Counted from the first letter of the stretch, positions 27,588 to 38,157 are shown. The stretch: 64,000 nucleotides of DNA from Lacrimispora indolis DSM 755 (GCF_000526995.1 NZ_AZUI01000001.1:4816001-4880000), one strand, 5' to 3'. The notes: a model not told the origin generated them from the sequence alone. Made by a program: numbers and translations.

Positions 27588-27654
27588 CATGGGAGGAACG
27601 CCCTGATGGCATACCTTTATGTCCAAAGAGCATGGACGGGAAGAGGAAAAGCCA

Positions 27655-27683
27655 TTGGAAAAATGATCAAAATGTTTTATAAT
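27655..27683 (+). promoter_or_regulatory. Promoter of the AraC-family gene
   Basis: -35 TTGGAA (27655-27660), 17-bp spacer, -10 TATAAT (27678-27683). Confidence 0.7.
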
Positions 27684-27711
27684 GGAATCACTAAGTTTGG
27701 GGAGGTGTGAA

Positions 27712-28545
27712 GTGGAAGTCAGACATGAACTGGTCATTCCCAATGATGATCTGCCTTTTCGAATGTTTATTTTTGAAGGCAGGGATGGAAATTATAAGGT
27801 CACAAAGCACTGGCACCATTCCGTTGAGATTTTTCTGGTTCAGGAGGGAAAGATTGATTTTTATATCAACAACAGTCATTTATCCCTTGAGCGGCAGGAT
27901 TTTGTGCTTGTCAATTCCAATGAAGTCCATTCCATTGAGTGCCCCAATCCAAATATCACCATAGTCCTCCAGATACCGGCAGAGACTTTTGAGGGGTACA
28001 TGGGAGAAGAAAACTATGTGAATTTTGAGAAAAAGTCAGAAGCTCAGAATCAAAGACTGATGCAGATGGTGGTTTCCATGTTTTCCGTTTATGAAAAGCA
28101 GGAATATGGTTACAGTCTGAAGGTGAAGAGCCAGTTCTATGAGCTTCTATATCTTCTGGTCACAGAATTTAAAACAGAAACCATGGATAAGGAGGTTCTC
28201 CGCCAGAAAAAGCAGCTCGATAAGCTTTCAAAGGTCACCCAGTATATGCGGGAAAATTATGACCAGGACTTAAAACTTGACCAGGTGGCAGGGCGTTTTG
28301 GTTTCAGCCCCACTTATTTGTCCCGGATCTTTCAAAAATATGCGCAGGTCAATTACCGCACCTATCTCATTGACCTGCGTGTCAAATATGCGGTGAGGGA
28401 ACTGGTGGGAAGCGGCGGTGAAATCGGAGAGATTGCCATGAAACATGGATTTCCGGACAGCAGGGCTTTTTCCAAAGCCTTTAAAAAGCGGTATGGCTGC
28501 CTTCCCAGTGAATACAGGAAATGTCTGGATATGCCTCATGAATAA
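27712..28545 (+). CDS. AraC family transcriptional regulator
   Basis: A 277-aa regulator with an N-terminal cupin sensor domain (about 1-130; HWHHSVEIFLVQEGKIDFYIN, NSNEVHSI) and a C-terminal double helix-turn-helix (about 175-275; FGFSPTYLSRIFQKYAQVNYRTYLIDLRVKYA and MKHGFPDSRAFSKAFKKRYGCLPSEYR). This layout is typical of sugar-responsive activators. The GTG start at 27712 lies behind GGGGAGGTG. No target operon adjoins it, so the target is unknown. Confidence 0.92.
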   Translation: MEVRHELVIPNDDLPFRMFIFEGRDGNYKVTKHWHHSVEIFLVQEGKIDFYINNSHLSLERQDFVLVNSNEVHSIECPNPNITIVLQIPAETFEGYMGEENYVNFEKKSEAQNQRLMQMVVSMFSVYEKQEYGYSLKVKSQFYELLYLLVTEFKTETMDKEVLRQKKQLDKLSKVTQYMRENYDQDLKLDQVAGRFGFSPTYLSRIFQKYAQVNYRTYLIDLRVKYAVRELVGSGGEIGEIAMKHGFPDSRAFSKAFKKRYGCLPSEYRKCLDMPHE

Positions 28546-28701
28546 TTTTGCGTCTTATGCCATCCTCCCTTCGGAAGTATGATTTATCACCCGGATCAGG
28601 AATGGCATGTATGACCTGTTACAATTATTTTAATATAGGGTATTATAATTACTGAAAATATGATATAATGTACCATAACTTTGGGCGAAGGATGTGATTG
28701 T

Positions 28702-29712
28702 ATGAATATCAGGGAATCCACGGAACAATGGGAGGAAGCATATTTAAGTCCTTATGCCGCTTTCAGTAAAAACAGCAGAGGAAGAGAGCGGGAAGAGCAG
28801 GCTTGTGATATCCGGACTGCTTATCAACGGGACCGGGACCGGATCATTCACTGTAAGGCATTTCGCAGGTTAAAACACAAAACTCAGGTTTTTCTGGCTC
28901 CCGAGGGGGACCATTACAGAACCAGGCTGACCCATACCCTGGAGGTATCCCAGATTGCCAGGACCATAGCCAAGTCCCTGCGGATGAACGAGGACTTAAC
29001 GGAGGCCATAGCACTGGCTCATGACCTGGGCCATACTCCTTTCGGCCATTCCGGGGAAGCGATTTTAAACAAAATCTGCTCCGAAGGTTTTGCCCACTAT
29101 AAGCAGAGCGTCCGGGTGGTGGAGGTTTTGGAAAAGAACGGCATGGGCTTAAATCTCACATGGGAGGTCCGGGATGGGATATTAAATCATCGCACCAGCG
29201 GCCGCCCGTCCACATTGGAGGGAGGCATTGTCCGGCTGTCGGATAAAATTGCCTATATCAACCATGACATTGACGACGCCATCAGGGCCAGGATGTTTGT
29301 GGAAGAGGACCTTCCGGAATGCTATACGGGTATTCTGGGGCACAGTGTCCGTGAAAGGCTTAACAACCTGATCCATGATATCATCGGCAACAGCTATGGG
29401 AGGCCTGAGATCATCATGTCCCCGGATATGGAGAAAGCCATGCAGGGACTGCGCACCTGGATGTTTGATAACGTCTATAAAAGCGATATCCCGAAAGCAG
29501 AAGAAGGAAAAGCACAGCATCTCATTGTCATGCTTTTTAATTATTATATGGAACACCCGGACAAGCTTCCGGAGGAATACCGCACCTTAATGGAGGAGGG
29601 GCAGGCCGGCAGGGAACGGGCGGTCTGCGATTACATTGCAGGCATGAGCGACAGCTATTCCATTGATAGATTTGAAGAGCTGTTTGTCCCGAAAGCGTGG
29701 AAAACGGTTTAA
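28702..29712 (+). CDS. dgt: Deoxyguanosinetriphosphate triphosphohydrolase-like protein
   Basis: A 336-aa HD-domain dNTPase that hydrolyses dNTPs to nucleosides and triphosphate, tuning the nucleotide pool. Motifs include DRDRIIHCKAFRRLKHKTQVF, the metal-binding HD pair RLTHTLEVSQIAR and LAHDLGHTPFGHSGE, and a later SDKIAYINHDIDDA. The ATG at 28702 with AAGGATG upstream is preferred to the TTG at 28681. It heads the dnaG-rpoD cluster, a frequent clostridial arrangement. Confidence 0.93.
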   Translation: MNIRESTEQWEEAYLSPYAAFSKNSRGREREEQACDIRTAYQRDRDRIIHCKAFRRLKHKTQVFLAPEGDHYRTRLTHTLEVSQIARTIAKSLRMNEDLTEAIALAHDLGHTPFGHSGEAILNKICSEGFAHYKQSVRVVEVLEKNGMGLNLTWEVRDGILNHRTSGRPSTLEGGIVRLSDKIAYINHDIDDAIRARMFVEEDLPECYTGILGHSVRERLNNLIHDIIGNSYGRPEIIMSPDMEKAMQGLRTWMFDNVYKSDIPKAEEGKAQHLIVMLFNYYMEHPDKLPEEYRTLMEEGQAGRERAVCDYIAGMSDSYSIDRFEELFVPKAWKTV

Positions 29713-29822
29713 ATCAAATGAGTTTTAGGAACACCCTGGGGTATATCTTTACACCCGATAAAGCGGGGTGGCCCCTGGTCAAAAGACATGGCCAGAAAAG
29801 GAGAAAGGAGAAATGAGGCTTC

Positions 29823-31592
29823 ATGCGATATTCGGAAGAAGTGATTGAAGAGGTCCGGATGAAGAATGACATCGTGGATGTGATCTCGGGATACGTCAAG
29901 CTGCAGAAAAAGGGAAGCAATTATTTTGGCCTGTGTCCTTTTCACAATGAAAAGTCTCCTTCCTTTTCCGTATCCCCTGCCAAGCAGATGTATTATTGTT
30001 TTGGCTGCGGTGCAGGAGGAAACGTATTAACGTTTGTCATGGAATATGAAAATTATTCCTTTTCCGAGGCATTAAAAGTTCTGGCAGACCGGTCAGGCGT
30101 GAAGCTTCCTGCGGCAGAATATAGCAAGGAGGCCAGGGAACAGGAGGATCTTCGGTCCGCCCTTTTGGAGATCAATAAGCTGGCCGCCAGTTATTTTTAT
30201 TACCAGCTTAAAAAAACTCAGGGGGAGGCCGGTTACCGCTATTTAAGGGACAGGCAGTTAAGCGATGAAACCATAACCAAGTTCGGGCTGGGCTATTCCA
30301 ATAAGACCAGCGATGACCTTTACCGTTATTTAAAGAGCAAGGGATATGGCGACAGCCTCCTAAAGCAGACCGGACTGGTGACCATTGAGGAACGGGGAAC
30401 CTATGATAAGTTCTGGAACCGGGTGATGTTTCCCATTATGGATGTGAACAACCGGGTCATTGGTTTCGGAGGCCGGGTCATGGGAGCCGGAGAACCCAAG
30501 TACTTAAATTCTCCGGAGACAAAGCTCTTTGATAAGAGCCGGAATCTATACGGACTTAATTATGCCAGGTTATCACGGGAAAAGTACATATTGATCTGCG
30601 AGGGCTACATGGATGTGATCGCAATGCACCAGGCCGGATTCACCAATGCGGTGGCTTCCCTGGGAACGGCGTTTACCCTCCAGCATGCCCAGCTCTTAAA
30701 ACGGTATACGGATAAGGTGGTTCTCACTTATGACAGCGACGGTGCTGGTATTAAGGCTGCCATCCGTGCCATCCCCATTCTAAAGGAAGCAGGAATGTCC
30801 ATTCGCGTGCTCAACATGCAGCCTTACAAAGATCCCGATGAATTTATAAAGAATCTGGGAGCAGAAGCGTTCCGCCAGCGGATCGAAGAGGCCCGCAACA
30901 GTTTCCTGTATGAAATTGACGTGTTGAAAAAAAATTATAAAATGGATGATCCGGAGCAGAAAACAGCATTCTACAATCAGGTAGCCAGAAAGCTTCTGGA
31001 ATTTCCGGAGGCCCTGGAACGGGAGAATTATTTAGAGGCAGTATCCAGGGAGTATTTTATAAATTACGAGGATTTAAAACGTCTGGTCAACCGTTTGGGC
31101 GCTTCTCTGGGACCGTCTGTTTCCGCTCCCAGGGAGGAAGAGGGAAACCTAAAAACCCAGCGAAAAAAGGAAAAGGAAGATGGCGTAAAGCAGTCCCAAA
31201 GGCTGCTTCTTACGTGGCTCATTGAAAATCCATTATTATTTGATAAGATTGAAGGAGTGATCACTCCGGATGATTTTATAGAAGAACTGTATCACAAGGT
31301 GGCACGGATGGTTTTTGACGGACACGCTGCCGGAACATTGAATCCGGCCGAGATCTTGAATCATTTCATAAATGATGAGGATCAATACCGGGCAGTCGCA
31401 GGTCTTTTTCATGCGAGCTTAAAAGAGTCCCTAGATAATGAAGAACAAAAAAAGGCGTTTTCGGAAACGATTATGAAGGTGAAAAAAAACAGTCTGGATC
31501 ATGCCAGCCGCCATGCAGCAGGGATTATAGAACTGCAGAATATTATAAAGGAACAGGCTGCGTTAAAGGATTTGCATATTTCGCTGGATTAG
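29823..31592 (+). CDS. dnaG: DNA primase
   Basis: Synthesises RNA primers at the replication fork. The 589-aa protein has an N-terminal CHC2 zinc-binding domain (about 1-100; CPFHNEKSPSF...CFGCGAGG). The TOPRIM catalytic core follows (about 255-340; CEGYMDVIAMHQAG, then the DSDGAGIKA acidic cluster), and then the C-terminal helicase-binding domain. GGAGAAATGAGG precedes the start. rpoD follows within 40 bases, the classical macromolecular synthesis operon order without rpsU. Confidence 0.98.
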   Translation: MRYSEEVIEEVRMKNDIVDVISGYVKLQKKGSNYFGLCPFHNEKSPSFSVSPAKQMYYCFGCGAGGNVLTFVMEYENYSFSEALKVLADRSGVKLPAAEYSKEAREQEDLRSALLEINKLAASYFYYQLKKTQGEAGYRYLRDRQLSDETITKFGLGYSNKTSDDLYRYLKSKGYGDSLLKQTGLVTIEERGTYDKFWNRVMFPIMDVNNRVIGFGGRVMGAGEPKYLNSPETKLFDKSRNLYGLNYARLSREKYILICEGYMDVIAMHQAGFTNAVASLGTAFTLQHAQLLKRYTDKVVLTYDSDGAGIKAAIRAIPILKEAGMSIRVLNMQPYKDPDEFIKNLGAEAFRQRIEEARNSFLYEIDVLKKNYKMDDPEQKTAFYNQVARKLLEFPEALERENYLEAVSREYFINYEDLKRLVNRLGASLGPSVSAPREEEGNLKTQRKKEKEDGVKQSQRLLLTWLIENPLLFDKIEGVITPDDFIEELYHKVARMVFDGHAAGTLNPAEILNHFINDEDQYRAVAGLFHASLKESLDNEEQKKAFSETIMKVKKNSLDHASRHAAGIIELQNIIKEQAALKDLHISLD

Positions 31593-31631
31593 GGTGTACA
31601 CTATAGGCAGGCTGTGGAAGGATGGAAGAAC

Positions 31632-32837
31632 ATGGACGAAAATGTGAAGAAGACAGCAGATAAGATGGTGGGATCGAGAAAAACAGAAGAGGAGCAGGCC
31701 GCAGAGGCTAAGGCTTTGGAAGCAGCCGCTGCATTTGAGGAAAAATTAAACCAGCTTCTTCTTTTGGCAAAAAAGAAACGGAATGTACTGGAAAACCAGG
31801 AAATTCTGGATTTTTTTGTAGGAGAGAATCTGGACTCGGATAAGCTGGATCAGATCTTTGATTTTCTGGAAAGCAATAAGGTGGACGTACTTCAAATCGG
31901 CGGTGAAGATTTGGAGCTTGATGAAGATCTTTTCATTGAGGAGGATATCGAGGAGGAAGAAGAGATCGATATGGAAACGATCGATCTGTCTGTTCCGGAA
32001 GGTATCAGTGTGGAGGACCCGGTCCGCATGTACTTAAAAGAGATCGGCAAGGTTCCCCTTCTTTCCAGTGAGGATGAAATTGAGCTCGCCAAGAAGATCG
32101 AGCTGGGCGACGAGGATGCAAAGCAGAGGCTGACGGAAGCCAACTTACGTCTGGTAGTCAGCATTGCCAAGCGCTATGTCGGGCGGGGAATGCAGTTTTT
32201 AGACCTGATCCAGGAAGGAAACTTAGGTCTTATTAAAGCTGTTGAAAAGTTTGACTACAGGAAAGGATATAAGTTCAGTACCTATGCAACCTGGTGGATC
32301 AGACAGGCAATCACCCGTGCTATTGCGGACCAGGCCCGTACTATCCGCATTCCGGTTCACATGGTGGAGACAATCAACCGCCTGGTCCGTGTATCCAGAC
32401 AGCTTTTGCAGGAGCTGGGACGGGAGCCGGTGCCGGAGGAGATCGCAGCCAGGGCAGACATGCAGGTGGAACGGGTCAGGGAAATCATGAAGGTATCCCA
32501 GGAACCGGTCTCCCTAGAGACTCCCATCGGAGAGGAAGAGGACAGTCACCTGGGTGATTTTATCCAGGATGACCAGGTAGCAGTTCCTGCTGATGCCGCT
32601 ACCTTTACCATGCTCCATGAACAGCTGATGGAGGTGCTTGACACCCTGACAGAGAGGGAACAGAAGGTTTTAAAACTGCGTTTCGGTCTTGATGACGGGC
32701 GGCCAAGGACCCTGGAAGAAGTGGGAAAAGAATTTAATGTTACGAGAGAACGGATTCGCCAGATAGAAGCAAAAGCATTGCGTAAACTGCGCCATCCCAG
32801 CAGAAGCAAGAAGCTTAAGGACTATCTGGATGATTAA
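31632..32837 (+). CDS. rpoD: Primary sigma factor RpoD (SigA)
   Basis: Housekeeping sigma factor, 401 aa. Region 1.1 (about 25-85) precedes an acidic linker. Region 1.2 is [17 protein letters not shown], and region 2 is [39 protein letters not shown]...[13 protein letters not shown], which binds the -10 element. Region 3 follows, and region 4 has [26 protein letters not shown], the -35 reader. The ATG at 31632 follows GGAAGGATGG. Many promoters in this window match its consensus. Confidence 0.97.
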   Translation: MDENVKKTADKMVGSRKTEEEQAAEAKALEAAAAFEEKLNQLLLLAKKKRNVLENQEILDFFVGENLDSDKLDQIFDFLESNKVDVLQIGGEDLELDEDLFIEEDIEEEEEIDMETIDLSVPEGISVEDPVRMYLKEIGKVPLLSSEDEIELAKKIELGDEDAKQRLTEANLRLVVSIAKRYVGRGMQFLDLIQEGNLGLIKAVEKFDYRKGYKFSTYATWWIRQAITRAIADQARTIRIPVHMVETINRLVRVSRQLLQELGREPVPEEIAARADMQVERVREIMKVSQEPVSLETPIGEEEDSHLGDFIQDDQVAVPADAATFTMLHEQLMEVLDTLTEREQKVLKLRFGLDDGRPRTLEEVGKEFNVTRERIRQIEAKALRKLRHPSRSKKLKDYLDD

Positions 32838-32858
32838 GGACATAAGACGGAGTTTAAG

Positions 32859-33560
32859 ATGAAGTTATCAAGGCGTTTGGAAACCATCGCTTCCTTTGTT
32901 CCGGAAGGAAGCAGAGTTGCTGATATTGGAACCGATCATGGTTATATTCCTATCCATCTGGTACAGGAAGGAAAAGCAAAACATGCCATTGCCATGGATG
33001 TGAGGGAGGGCCCCTTGTTACGGGCCCGGGCCCATATCCAGGAGGCCGGCTTACAGAATTATGTGGAAGTCCGTTTAAGCGACGGACTTTTAAAATTAGA
33101 ACAAAACGAAGCAGACTGTGTGGTCATAGCAGGTATGGGCGGGGAGCTGATGATACATATCCTGGAGGAAGGCCGAGATTTATGGGAGAGCATTTCCTGC
33201 TGGGTCCTGTCTCCGCACTCAGAACTGGATAAGGTGCGTAGATTCCTTGAGGAAGAGGCATTTTTTATCTGGAGGGAGACTATGATAAAAGAGGAAGGAA
33301 AATATTATTCCGTTATGGGGGTCAGCAGAAAACCGGGGGCTGCCGCAGCGGATGGAAGGGAAATTTCCTACCGTTATGGCAGGGGCATGCTGGAATCAAA
33401 AGATCCTGTTTTAAAGGAATATTTAATAAAGGAAGAAGAACAGCTGGAGCAGATCATGAGCGGGCTTTCTGTGAGTGAAACCGAGTCAGCCCGGAGAAGA
33501 ATGGAGGAGCTTAAGCTGGAACTGGCCTATAATAAGGAGGCACAGGATGCGATGCGATGA
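32859..33560 (+). CDS. trmK: tRNA (adenine22-N1)-methyltransferase TrmK
   Basis: A 233-aa class I SAM-dependent methyltransferase that makes m1A22 in tRNA. It shows the SAM motif VADIGTDHGYIPIHLV (residues about 20-35), MDVREGPL, and the catalytic region VVIAGMGGELMIHIL, followed by a C-terminal coiled coil. Downstream of rpoD it has its usual Firmicute position. It overlaps the next gene by 14 bases. Confidence 0.95.
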   Translation: MKLSRRLETIASFVPEGSRVADIGTDHGYIPIHLVQEGKAKHAIAMDVREGPLLRARAHIQEAGLQNYVEVRLSDGLLKLEQNEADCVVIAGMGGELMIHILEEGRDLWESISCWVLSPHSELDKVRRFLEEEAFFIWRETMIKEEGKYYSVMGVSRKPGAAAADGREISYRYGRGMLESKDPVLKEYLIKEEEQLEQIMSGLSVSETESARRRMEELKLELAYNKEAQDAMR

Positions 33561-34368
33561 ATTAATAGAAAAACTGGAACAGCTGGCGCCGCCAGGCTGT
33601 GCCTGTGATTGGGATAATGTGGGCCTTTTGGCAGGCCGCAGTGATAAAGAGGTGGAAAAGGTTTTTATAGCTTTGGATGCTACCGATGAGGTGGTGGAAC
33701 AGGCTGTTCGTTGGGGGGCGGATTTATTGATCACACACCATCCCCTTATTTTTAAACCTTTGAGTAAGATCAATGACAAGGATTTTATATCCCGCCGTAT
33801 TATGAAGCTGATCCGCAATGATATTTCCTATTATGCCATGCACACGAATTTTGATGCGGCACCGGGCTGTATGGCTGATGCGGCCGCAGCAAAACTTGGG
33901 CTTACAGACTTAGAGGTGCTGGAAAAAGAAGGCGTGATACCCAGGGAAACAGAGGAAGGACTGGAGGAATCGGTATATGGAATCGGGAAAACGGGGTATC
34001 TTAAGGAAGAGATGACGGTAAGGGAAATCGCCGCTCTTGTAAAGGAACGGTTTTGCCTTCCGTTTGTCACGGTTTACGGAGAGGCTGCTCCAGGGGCTGC
34101 TGTACGCTTTGTGGGCATAAGCCCCGGATCAGGGGGAAGCCTTATGAAACCGGCTCTGAAAGCAGGTGTGAAAGTCTTTATAACAGGTGATATGGGCCAC
34201 CACAATGGAATCGATGCCGCTGCAAATCACATGGCTGTCATTGATGCCGGCCATTACGGCCTGGAATATTTGTTTCTGGACTTTATAGAAGATTACTTAA
34301 AGAAAAAGGCAGGGAAAAACCTGGAAATCCGCAAGGCAGAAGTGGAATTTCCTGAAACATTCATATAA
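33547..34368 (+). CDS. Nif3-like dinuclear metal center protein
   Basis: A 273-aa NIF3/YqfO family protein, hexameric with a dinuclear metal site. Metal-ligand motifs are ITHHPLIFKPL, HTNFDAAPGC, and near the C-terminus DMGHHNGIDAAANH with DAGHYGLE. The family is linked to GTP cyclohydrolase I-like activity or iron-sulfur metabolism, but the biological role is unsettled. The ATG at 33547 has AAGGAGG within trmK. The product is shorter than B. subtilis YqfO because the central PII-like insert is mostly absent. Confidence 0.93.
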   Translation: MRCDELIEKLEQLAPPGCACDWDNVGLLAGRSDKEVEKVFIALDATDEVVEQAVRWGADLLITHHPLIFKPLSKINDKDFISRRIMKLIRNDISYYAMHTNFDAAPGCMADAAAAKLGLTDLEVLEKEGVIPRETEEGLEESVYGIGKTGYLKEEMTVREIAALVKERFCLPFVTVYGEAAPGAAVRFVGISPGSGGSLMKPALKAGVKVFITGDMGHHNGIDAAANHMAVIDAGHYGLEYLFLDFIEDYLKKKAGKNLEIRKAEVEFPETFI

Positions 34369-34379
34369 GGAGGAAGGGA

Positions 34380-36041
34380 ATGGCAATTGTTACTATAGAC
34401 GGCGCAGCAAAGGAATATCCAATTGGTACGTCTTATCAAGAAATTGCAAAGGAATATCAGCACCAGTACGAAAACGACATTTTACTGGTCAGTATAAACG
34501 GAAAGCTGAGTGAACTCCATAAAACAGTCCAGTTTGACTGCAACCTTCGTTTTTTTACAGGGAAAGACCAGCCAGGAATCCAGACCTATCACAGAAGTGC
34601 TATTTTTCTTATGATGAAGGCCTTTTATGACGTGGCCGGAGCGGAAAATATTGAAAAGGTCACTGTGGATTTTTCTCTTGGAAAAGGCTATTACATTGAA
34701 CCCCATGGAGATGTCAAGCTGACAGAAGATCTGCTTTCCAGGGTAAAGGCCCGCATGAAGGATTATGTGAGCCAGAAAATCCCGATTATGAAACGGAATG
34801 TAAACACCGATGATGCCATTGAGCTGTTTCACAAACACCGGATGTATGACAAGGAAAGATTATTCCGCTATCGCCGGGTTTCCCGCGTTAACATTTACAG
34901 CATAGGCGGTTTTGAAGATTATTATTATGGATATATGGTACAAAATACCGGATATATTAAGTATTTTGATCTGATATTATACGATGACGGCTTTATGCTC
35001 ATGCTGCCCCAAAAGGAAAATCCGGAAGAGGTGCCTGTATTTGAGGCAGAGGCAAAGCGAAAGCTGTTCCAGGTGTTAAAGGAAAGCGTAAAATGGGGGG
35101 AACGGCTGAACGTTTCCCATGTTGGAGCTCTTAATGAAGAAATTGCAGCCGGCAATATCAATGAGCTGATTTTGATACAGGAGGCGCTTCAGGAAAAGAA
35201 AATTGCGGAGATCGCGGGAAAGATAGGAGCTGACAGGAGCAAGAAATTTGTCATGATCGCCGGGCCTTCTTCATCCGGGAAAACCACCTTTTCCCACCGC
35301 CTGTCCGTTCAGTTAAAGGCTCAGGGAATGATCCCGCACCCCATTGCCGTAGATGATTACTTTGTAAACCGGGTAGACAGTCCCAGAAATCCGGATGGCA
35401 GCTATAATTATGAGGTTTTGGAATGTCTTGACATTGAACAGTTTAATAAAGACATGACGGCCCTCTTGGCCGGAGAGACTGTGGAGATGCCGCGGTATCA
35501 GTTTAAGACGGGAGTCCGGGAGTACAGAGGTGATTATTTAAAGCTTGGAAAAGATGATATCCTGGTCATTGAGGGGATTCATTGTTTAAATGACAGGCTG
35601 TCTTATTCTCTTCCAAAGGAAAGTAAATTCCGTGTATATGTAAGCGCTCTGACTCAGCTGAACGTAGATGAGCACAACCGGATTCCCACAACTGATTGCC
35701 GACTGATCCGGCGGATGGTGCGGGATGCCAGAACAAGAGGCGCTTCTGCACATGACACCATACGAATGTGGCCCTCGGTAAGGGAAGGAGAGGAAGAATA
35801 TATTTTCCCCTTCCAGGAGTCTGCTGATATGATGTTCAATTCCGCCACGGTTTATGAGCTGTCTGTGTTAAAGCAGTATGCGGAACCGCTGTTGTTTGGT
35901 ATTCCAAGAGAATCCCCCGAATATATGGAAGCAAAGCGTCTGTTAAAATTCCTCGATTATTTTCTTGGGGTCAACAGCGAGGATATTCCCCGTAATTCCA
36001 TTGTCAGAGAGTTCATCGGAGGAAGCTGTTTTAAAGTTTAG
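34380..36041 (+). CDS. Nucleoside kinase with TGS and ThrRS-SAD-like domains
   Basis: A 553-aa protein combining an N-terminal TGS domain (about 1-60), a domain resembling the second additional domain of threonyl-tRNA synthetase (about 60-250), and a C-terminal uridine kinase-like P-loop domain (about 290-490). The P-loop is GPSSSGKTTF, and DDYF follows as in uridine kinases. Such fusions are widespread in clostridia and Thermotoga and are annotated as uridine or nucleoside kinases. The start follows AAGGAGGAAGGG. It is probably part of the preceding operon, whose end is marked by hairpins before rnpB. Confidence 0.9.
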   Translation: MAIVTIDGAAKEYPIGTSYQEIAKEYQHQYENDILLVSINGKLSELHKTVQFDCNLRFFTGKDQPGIQTYHRSAIFLMMKAFYDVAGAENIEKVTVDFSLGKGYYIEPHGDVKLTEDLLSRVKARMKDYVSQKIPIMKRNVNTDDAIELFHKHRMYDKERLFRYRRVSRVNIYSIGGFEDYYYGYMVQNTGYIKYFDLILYDDGFMLMLPQKENPEEVPVFEAEAKRKLFQVLKESVKWGERLNVSHVGALNEEIAAGNINELILIQEALQEKKIAEIAGKIGADRSKKFVMIAGPSSSGKTTFSHRLSVQLKAQGMIPHPIAVDDYFVNRVDSPRNPDGSYNYEVLECLDIEQFNKDMTALLAGETVEMPRYQFKTGVREYRGDYLKLGKDDILVIEGIHCLNDRLSYSLPKESKFRVYVSALTQLNVDEHNRIPTTDCRLIRRMVRDARTRGASAHDTIRMWPSVREGEEEYIFPFQESADMMFNSATVYELSVLKQYAEPLLFGIPRESPEYMEAKRLLKFLDYFLGVNSEDIPRNSIVREFIGGSCFKV

Positions 36042-36187
36042 GGCCAAAAGCTGCTTTACAAATAAATAAATGTGTGATATGTTAATATGGCTTATGAGAA
36101 ACTGTTTTTTTTGCTTCTCATAAAAGGTGCGGCTTTTTAGCACCATCCATTGGAACATGAAAACAGGTTTTCGTTTTCATAATATAG

Positions 36188-36542
36188 GTTTGAGTAAGAC
36201 AAATGGCCGCAGCTGCAAAGCCGAAAGGCTGCAGATGAGGAAAGTCCGGGCTTCACAGGGCAGGATGCCAGATAACGTCTGGCGGAGGCGACTCTAGGGA
36301 AAGTGCAACAGAAATATACCGCCGCATATTTTATATGCGGTAAGGGTGGAAAGGTGGTGTAAGAGACCACCGCCCTTCTGGTAACAGGAGGGGTCCATGT
36401 AAACCCCATCCGAAGCAAGACCGAACAGGGGGCATAAGACGGCCCGTCTGCTCCCGGGTAGGTCGCTTGAGCCTGTCGGCGACGGCAGGCCTAGATAGAT
36501 GGCCATTCAACGACATAACCCGGCTTATCGTCTTGCTCAAAA
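36188..36542 (+). ncRNA. rnpB: RNase P RNA (bacterial class A)
   Basis: The catalytic RNA that matures the 5' ends of tRNAs. Hallmarks are conserved region I GAGGAAAGTCCGGGC (36237), the P10/11 AACGTCTGGCGGAGGCGA segment (about 36275), GGTGTAAGAGACCACC, the GAAGCAAGACCGAAC segment (about 36412), and the 3' conserved ACATAACCCGGCTTATCG (about 36512). TTGAGTAAGAC at the 5' end pairs with GTCTTGCTCAA at the 3' end, closing helix P1. Confidence 0.95.
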
Positions 36543-36554
36543 CTTTAAAACAAG

Positions 36555-36583
36555 AAAAGCCCGGCTGAGCCGGGCCTTTTTTC
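36555..36583 (+). terminator. rnpB terminator
   Basis: GCCCGGC-TGA-GCCGGGC stem (36559-36575) followed by CTTTTTTCT. It also lies at the 3' end of the convergent pyrI gene. Confidence 0.9.
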
Positions 36584-37008
36584 TATTTCGAGTATTTTTC
36601 CTCGCAGTATCTGCAGCGGTAAACTTCTTTGTCTTCATCGGCGAGATAGAATACATGGGGAAGTCCCTGCTCGATGGAGGTGATGCAGCGGGGATTCTTG
36701 CAGTGAATCACGTTGGTGATCTTTTTGGGAAGGCTTAAGGCTTTCTTTTCCACGATCAGATTATCCCGAATGATGTTGACTGTAATGTTATGGTCAATAT
36801 AACCTAAGATGTCCAGGTCAATATGATCTAAGCCGCCTTCTATTTTTATGATGTCTTTTTTTCCCATCTTATTACTTCTGGCATTCTTGATGATAGCTAC
36901 CTGGCAGTCCAGCTTGTCCAGACCCAGGTTATAATAAATTTCAAGGCTTTTTCCGGCTTCTATGTGGTCTAATACGATTCCTTCTTTTAATCCGCTGATA
37001 TTTAACAT
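36583..37008 (-). CDS. pyrI: Aspartate carbamoyltransferase regulatory subunit
   Basis: The allosteric chain of ATCase that binds nucleotide effectors. The 141-aa product has the N-terminal allosteric domain (about 1-95) and a C-terminal zinc domain with four cysteines (HCKNPRC ... YRCRYC). Its start overlaps the end of pyrB by seven bases, so it is translationally coupled. This predicts the E. coli-like regulated ATCase rather than the Bacillus PyrB-only type. Confidence 0.96.
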   Translation of the reverse strand: MLNISGLKEGIVLDHIEAGKSLEIYYNLGLDKLDCQVAIIKNARSNKMGKKDIIKIEGGLDHIDLDILGYIDHNITVNIIRDNLIVEKKALSLPKKITNVIHCKNPRCITSIEQGLPHVFYLADEDKEVYRCRYCEEKYSK

Positions 37009-37925
37009 GATTTTTCTACCTCCAGTAATGTCATGATAAGGGCCATGCGCACGTACACGCCGTATTGTGCCTGCTTAAAGTAGGCAGCTCTGGGATCTTC
37101 GTCAATCTCCACTGAAATTTCGTTGACTCTTGGAAGGGGATGAAGAACATACATATCTTCTTTTGCAAGCTTCATTTTCTTTTTGTCCAGAATGTAGCAG
37201 TCTTTTAAGCGGATATAGTCTTCTTCGTTGAAGAAGCGTTCCTTCTGAACCCTGGTCATATAAAGGATATCAAGAGACGGCATGGCTTCATCAAGGCTGT
37301 CCATTTCCAAAAATTCAATGTTGTTGGCCTTCAGTACATCTTCCCGGATGTATTCAGGCACTCTCAGTTCTGGGGGAGAAATTAAGATAAATTTGATGTT
37401 TTCATATCGTACGAGAGCGTTAATGAGAGAGTGGACAGTACGGCCAAATTTTAAATCACCGCAAAGGCCGATGGTCAGATCATTTAAGCGGCCTTTTAAA
37501 GAACGTATGGAAAGCAGATCAGTCAATGTCTGGGTCGGGTGCTGGTGGCCTCCGTCTCCCGCATTGATTACCGGTATGGTGGAATGATTGGCAGCGACCA
37601 GCGGAGCCCCTTCTTTTGGATGTCTCATGGCACATATGTCTGCGTAGCAGGAAAGGACCCTAATGGTGTCAGCGACACTTTCTCCTTTTGCGGCAGAACT
37701 GGAGTCAGCAGAAGAAAAGCCTAGTACACTGCCGCCCAAACTTAACATGGCAGCCTCAAAACTCAAACGAGTTCTTGTACTTGGCTCATAAAATAATGTC
37801 GCTAATTTTTTTCCATCGCATACATGAGAATATTTTGGAAGATTTTCTTCGATATCTTTTGCCAGATCTAAAAGTTGTCCGGTTTCTTCCACACTAAAGT
37901 CTAACGGGTTAAGTAAATGTCTCAT
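37002..37925 (-). CDS. pyrB: Aspartate carbamoyltransferase catalytic subunit
   Basis: Condenses carbamoyl phosphate and aspartate in pyrimidine synthesis. The 307-aa product contains the carbamoyl-phosphate motif [13 protein letters not shown], the 80s loop region [12 protein letters not shown], the HPTQTLTDL motif and [15 protein letters not shown] precedes the start. It is the first gene of a two-gene operon. Confidence 0.98.
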   Translation of the reverse strand: MRHLLNPLDFSVEETGQLLDLAKDIEENLPKYSHVCDGKKLATLFYEPSTRTRLSFEAAMLSLGGSVLGFSSADSSSAAKGESVADTIRVLSCYADICAMRHPKEGAPLVAANHSTIPVINAGDGGHQHPTQTLTDLLSIRSLKGRLNDLTIGLCGDLKFGRTVHSLINALVRYENIKFILISPPELRVPEYIREDVLKANNIEFLEMDSLDEAMPSLDILYMTRVQKERFFNEEDYIRLKDCYILDKKKMKLAKEDMYVLHPLPRVNEISVEIDEDPRAAYFKQAQYGVYVRMALIMTLLEVEKSC

Positions 37926-37974
37926 AAGAATCTCCTTTATCCACTAAATTATGGTTTAAAATTCTATCCCATCT

Positions 37975-38003
37975 ACTATACAGTATTAAATAAAATATTT
38001 CAA
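37975..38003 (-). promoter_or_regulatory. pyrBI promoter
   Basis: On the minus strand -35 TTGAAA (38003-37998), 17-bp spacer, -10 TATAGT (37980-37975). The short leader has no visible attenuator. Confidence 0.75.
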
Positions 38004-38157
38004 CACTTTTTTAAAAATTATAATATAATCCAAACCTAAGGCTCCCTCCATAAATTGAAAAACCATATGTAAGGAATATTTAAGGAAGTGTAAGAAAATA
38101 AAGAATGACCGATGTAAATATGTTGTTGTATAATGTTCATGAAGCAATGAGCAGTGC

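Noticed and set aside
27606..27710. 34-aa ORF before the AraC-family gene with a GGGAGG site
   Set aside because: A consensus promoter (27655-27683) lies inside it, and its 3' end is the ribosome site of the next gene; there is no similarity to anything recognised.
36200..36740. ORFs across the RNase P RNA gene on both strands
   Set aside because: They coincide with conserved rnpB structure and have no ribosome sites.
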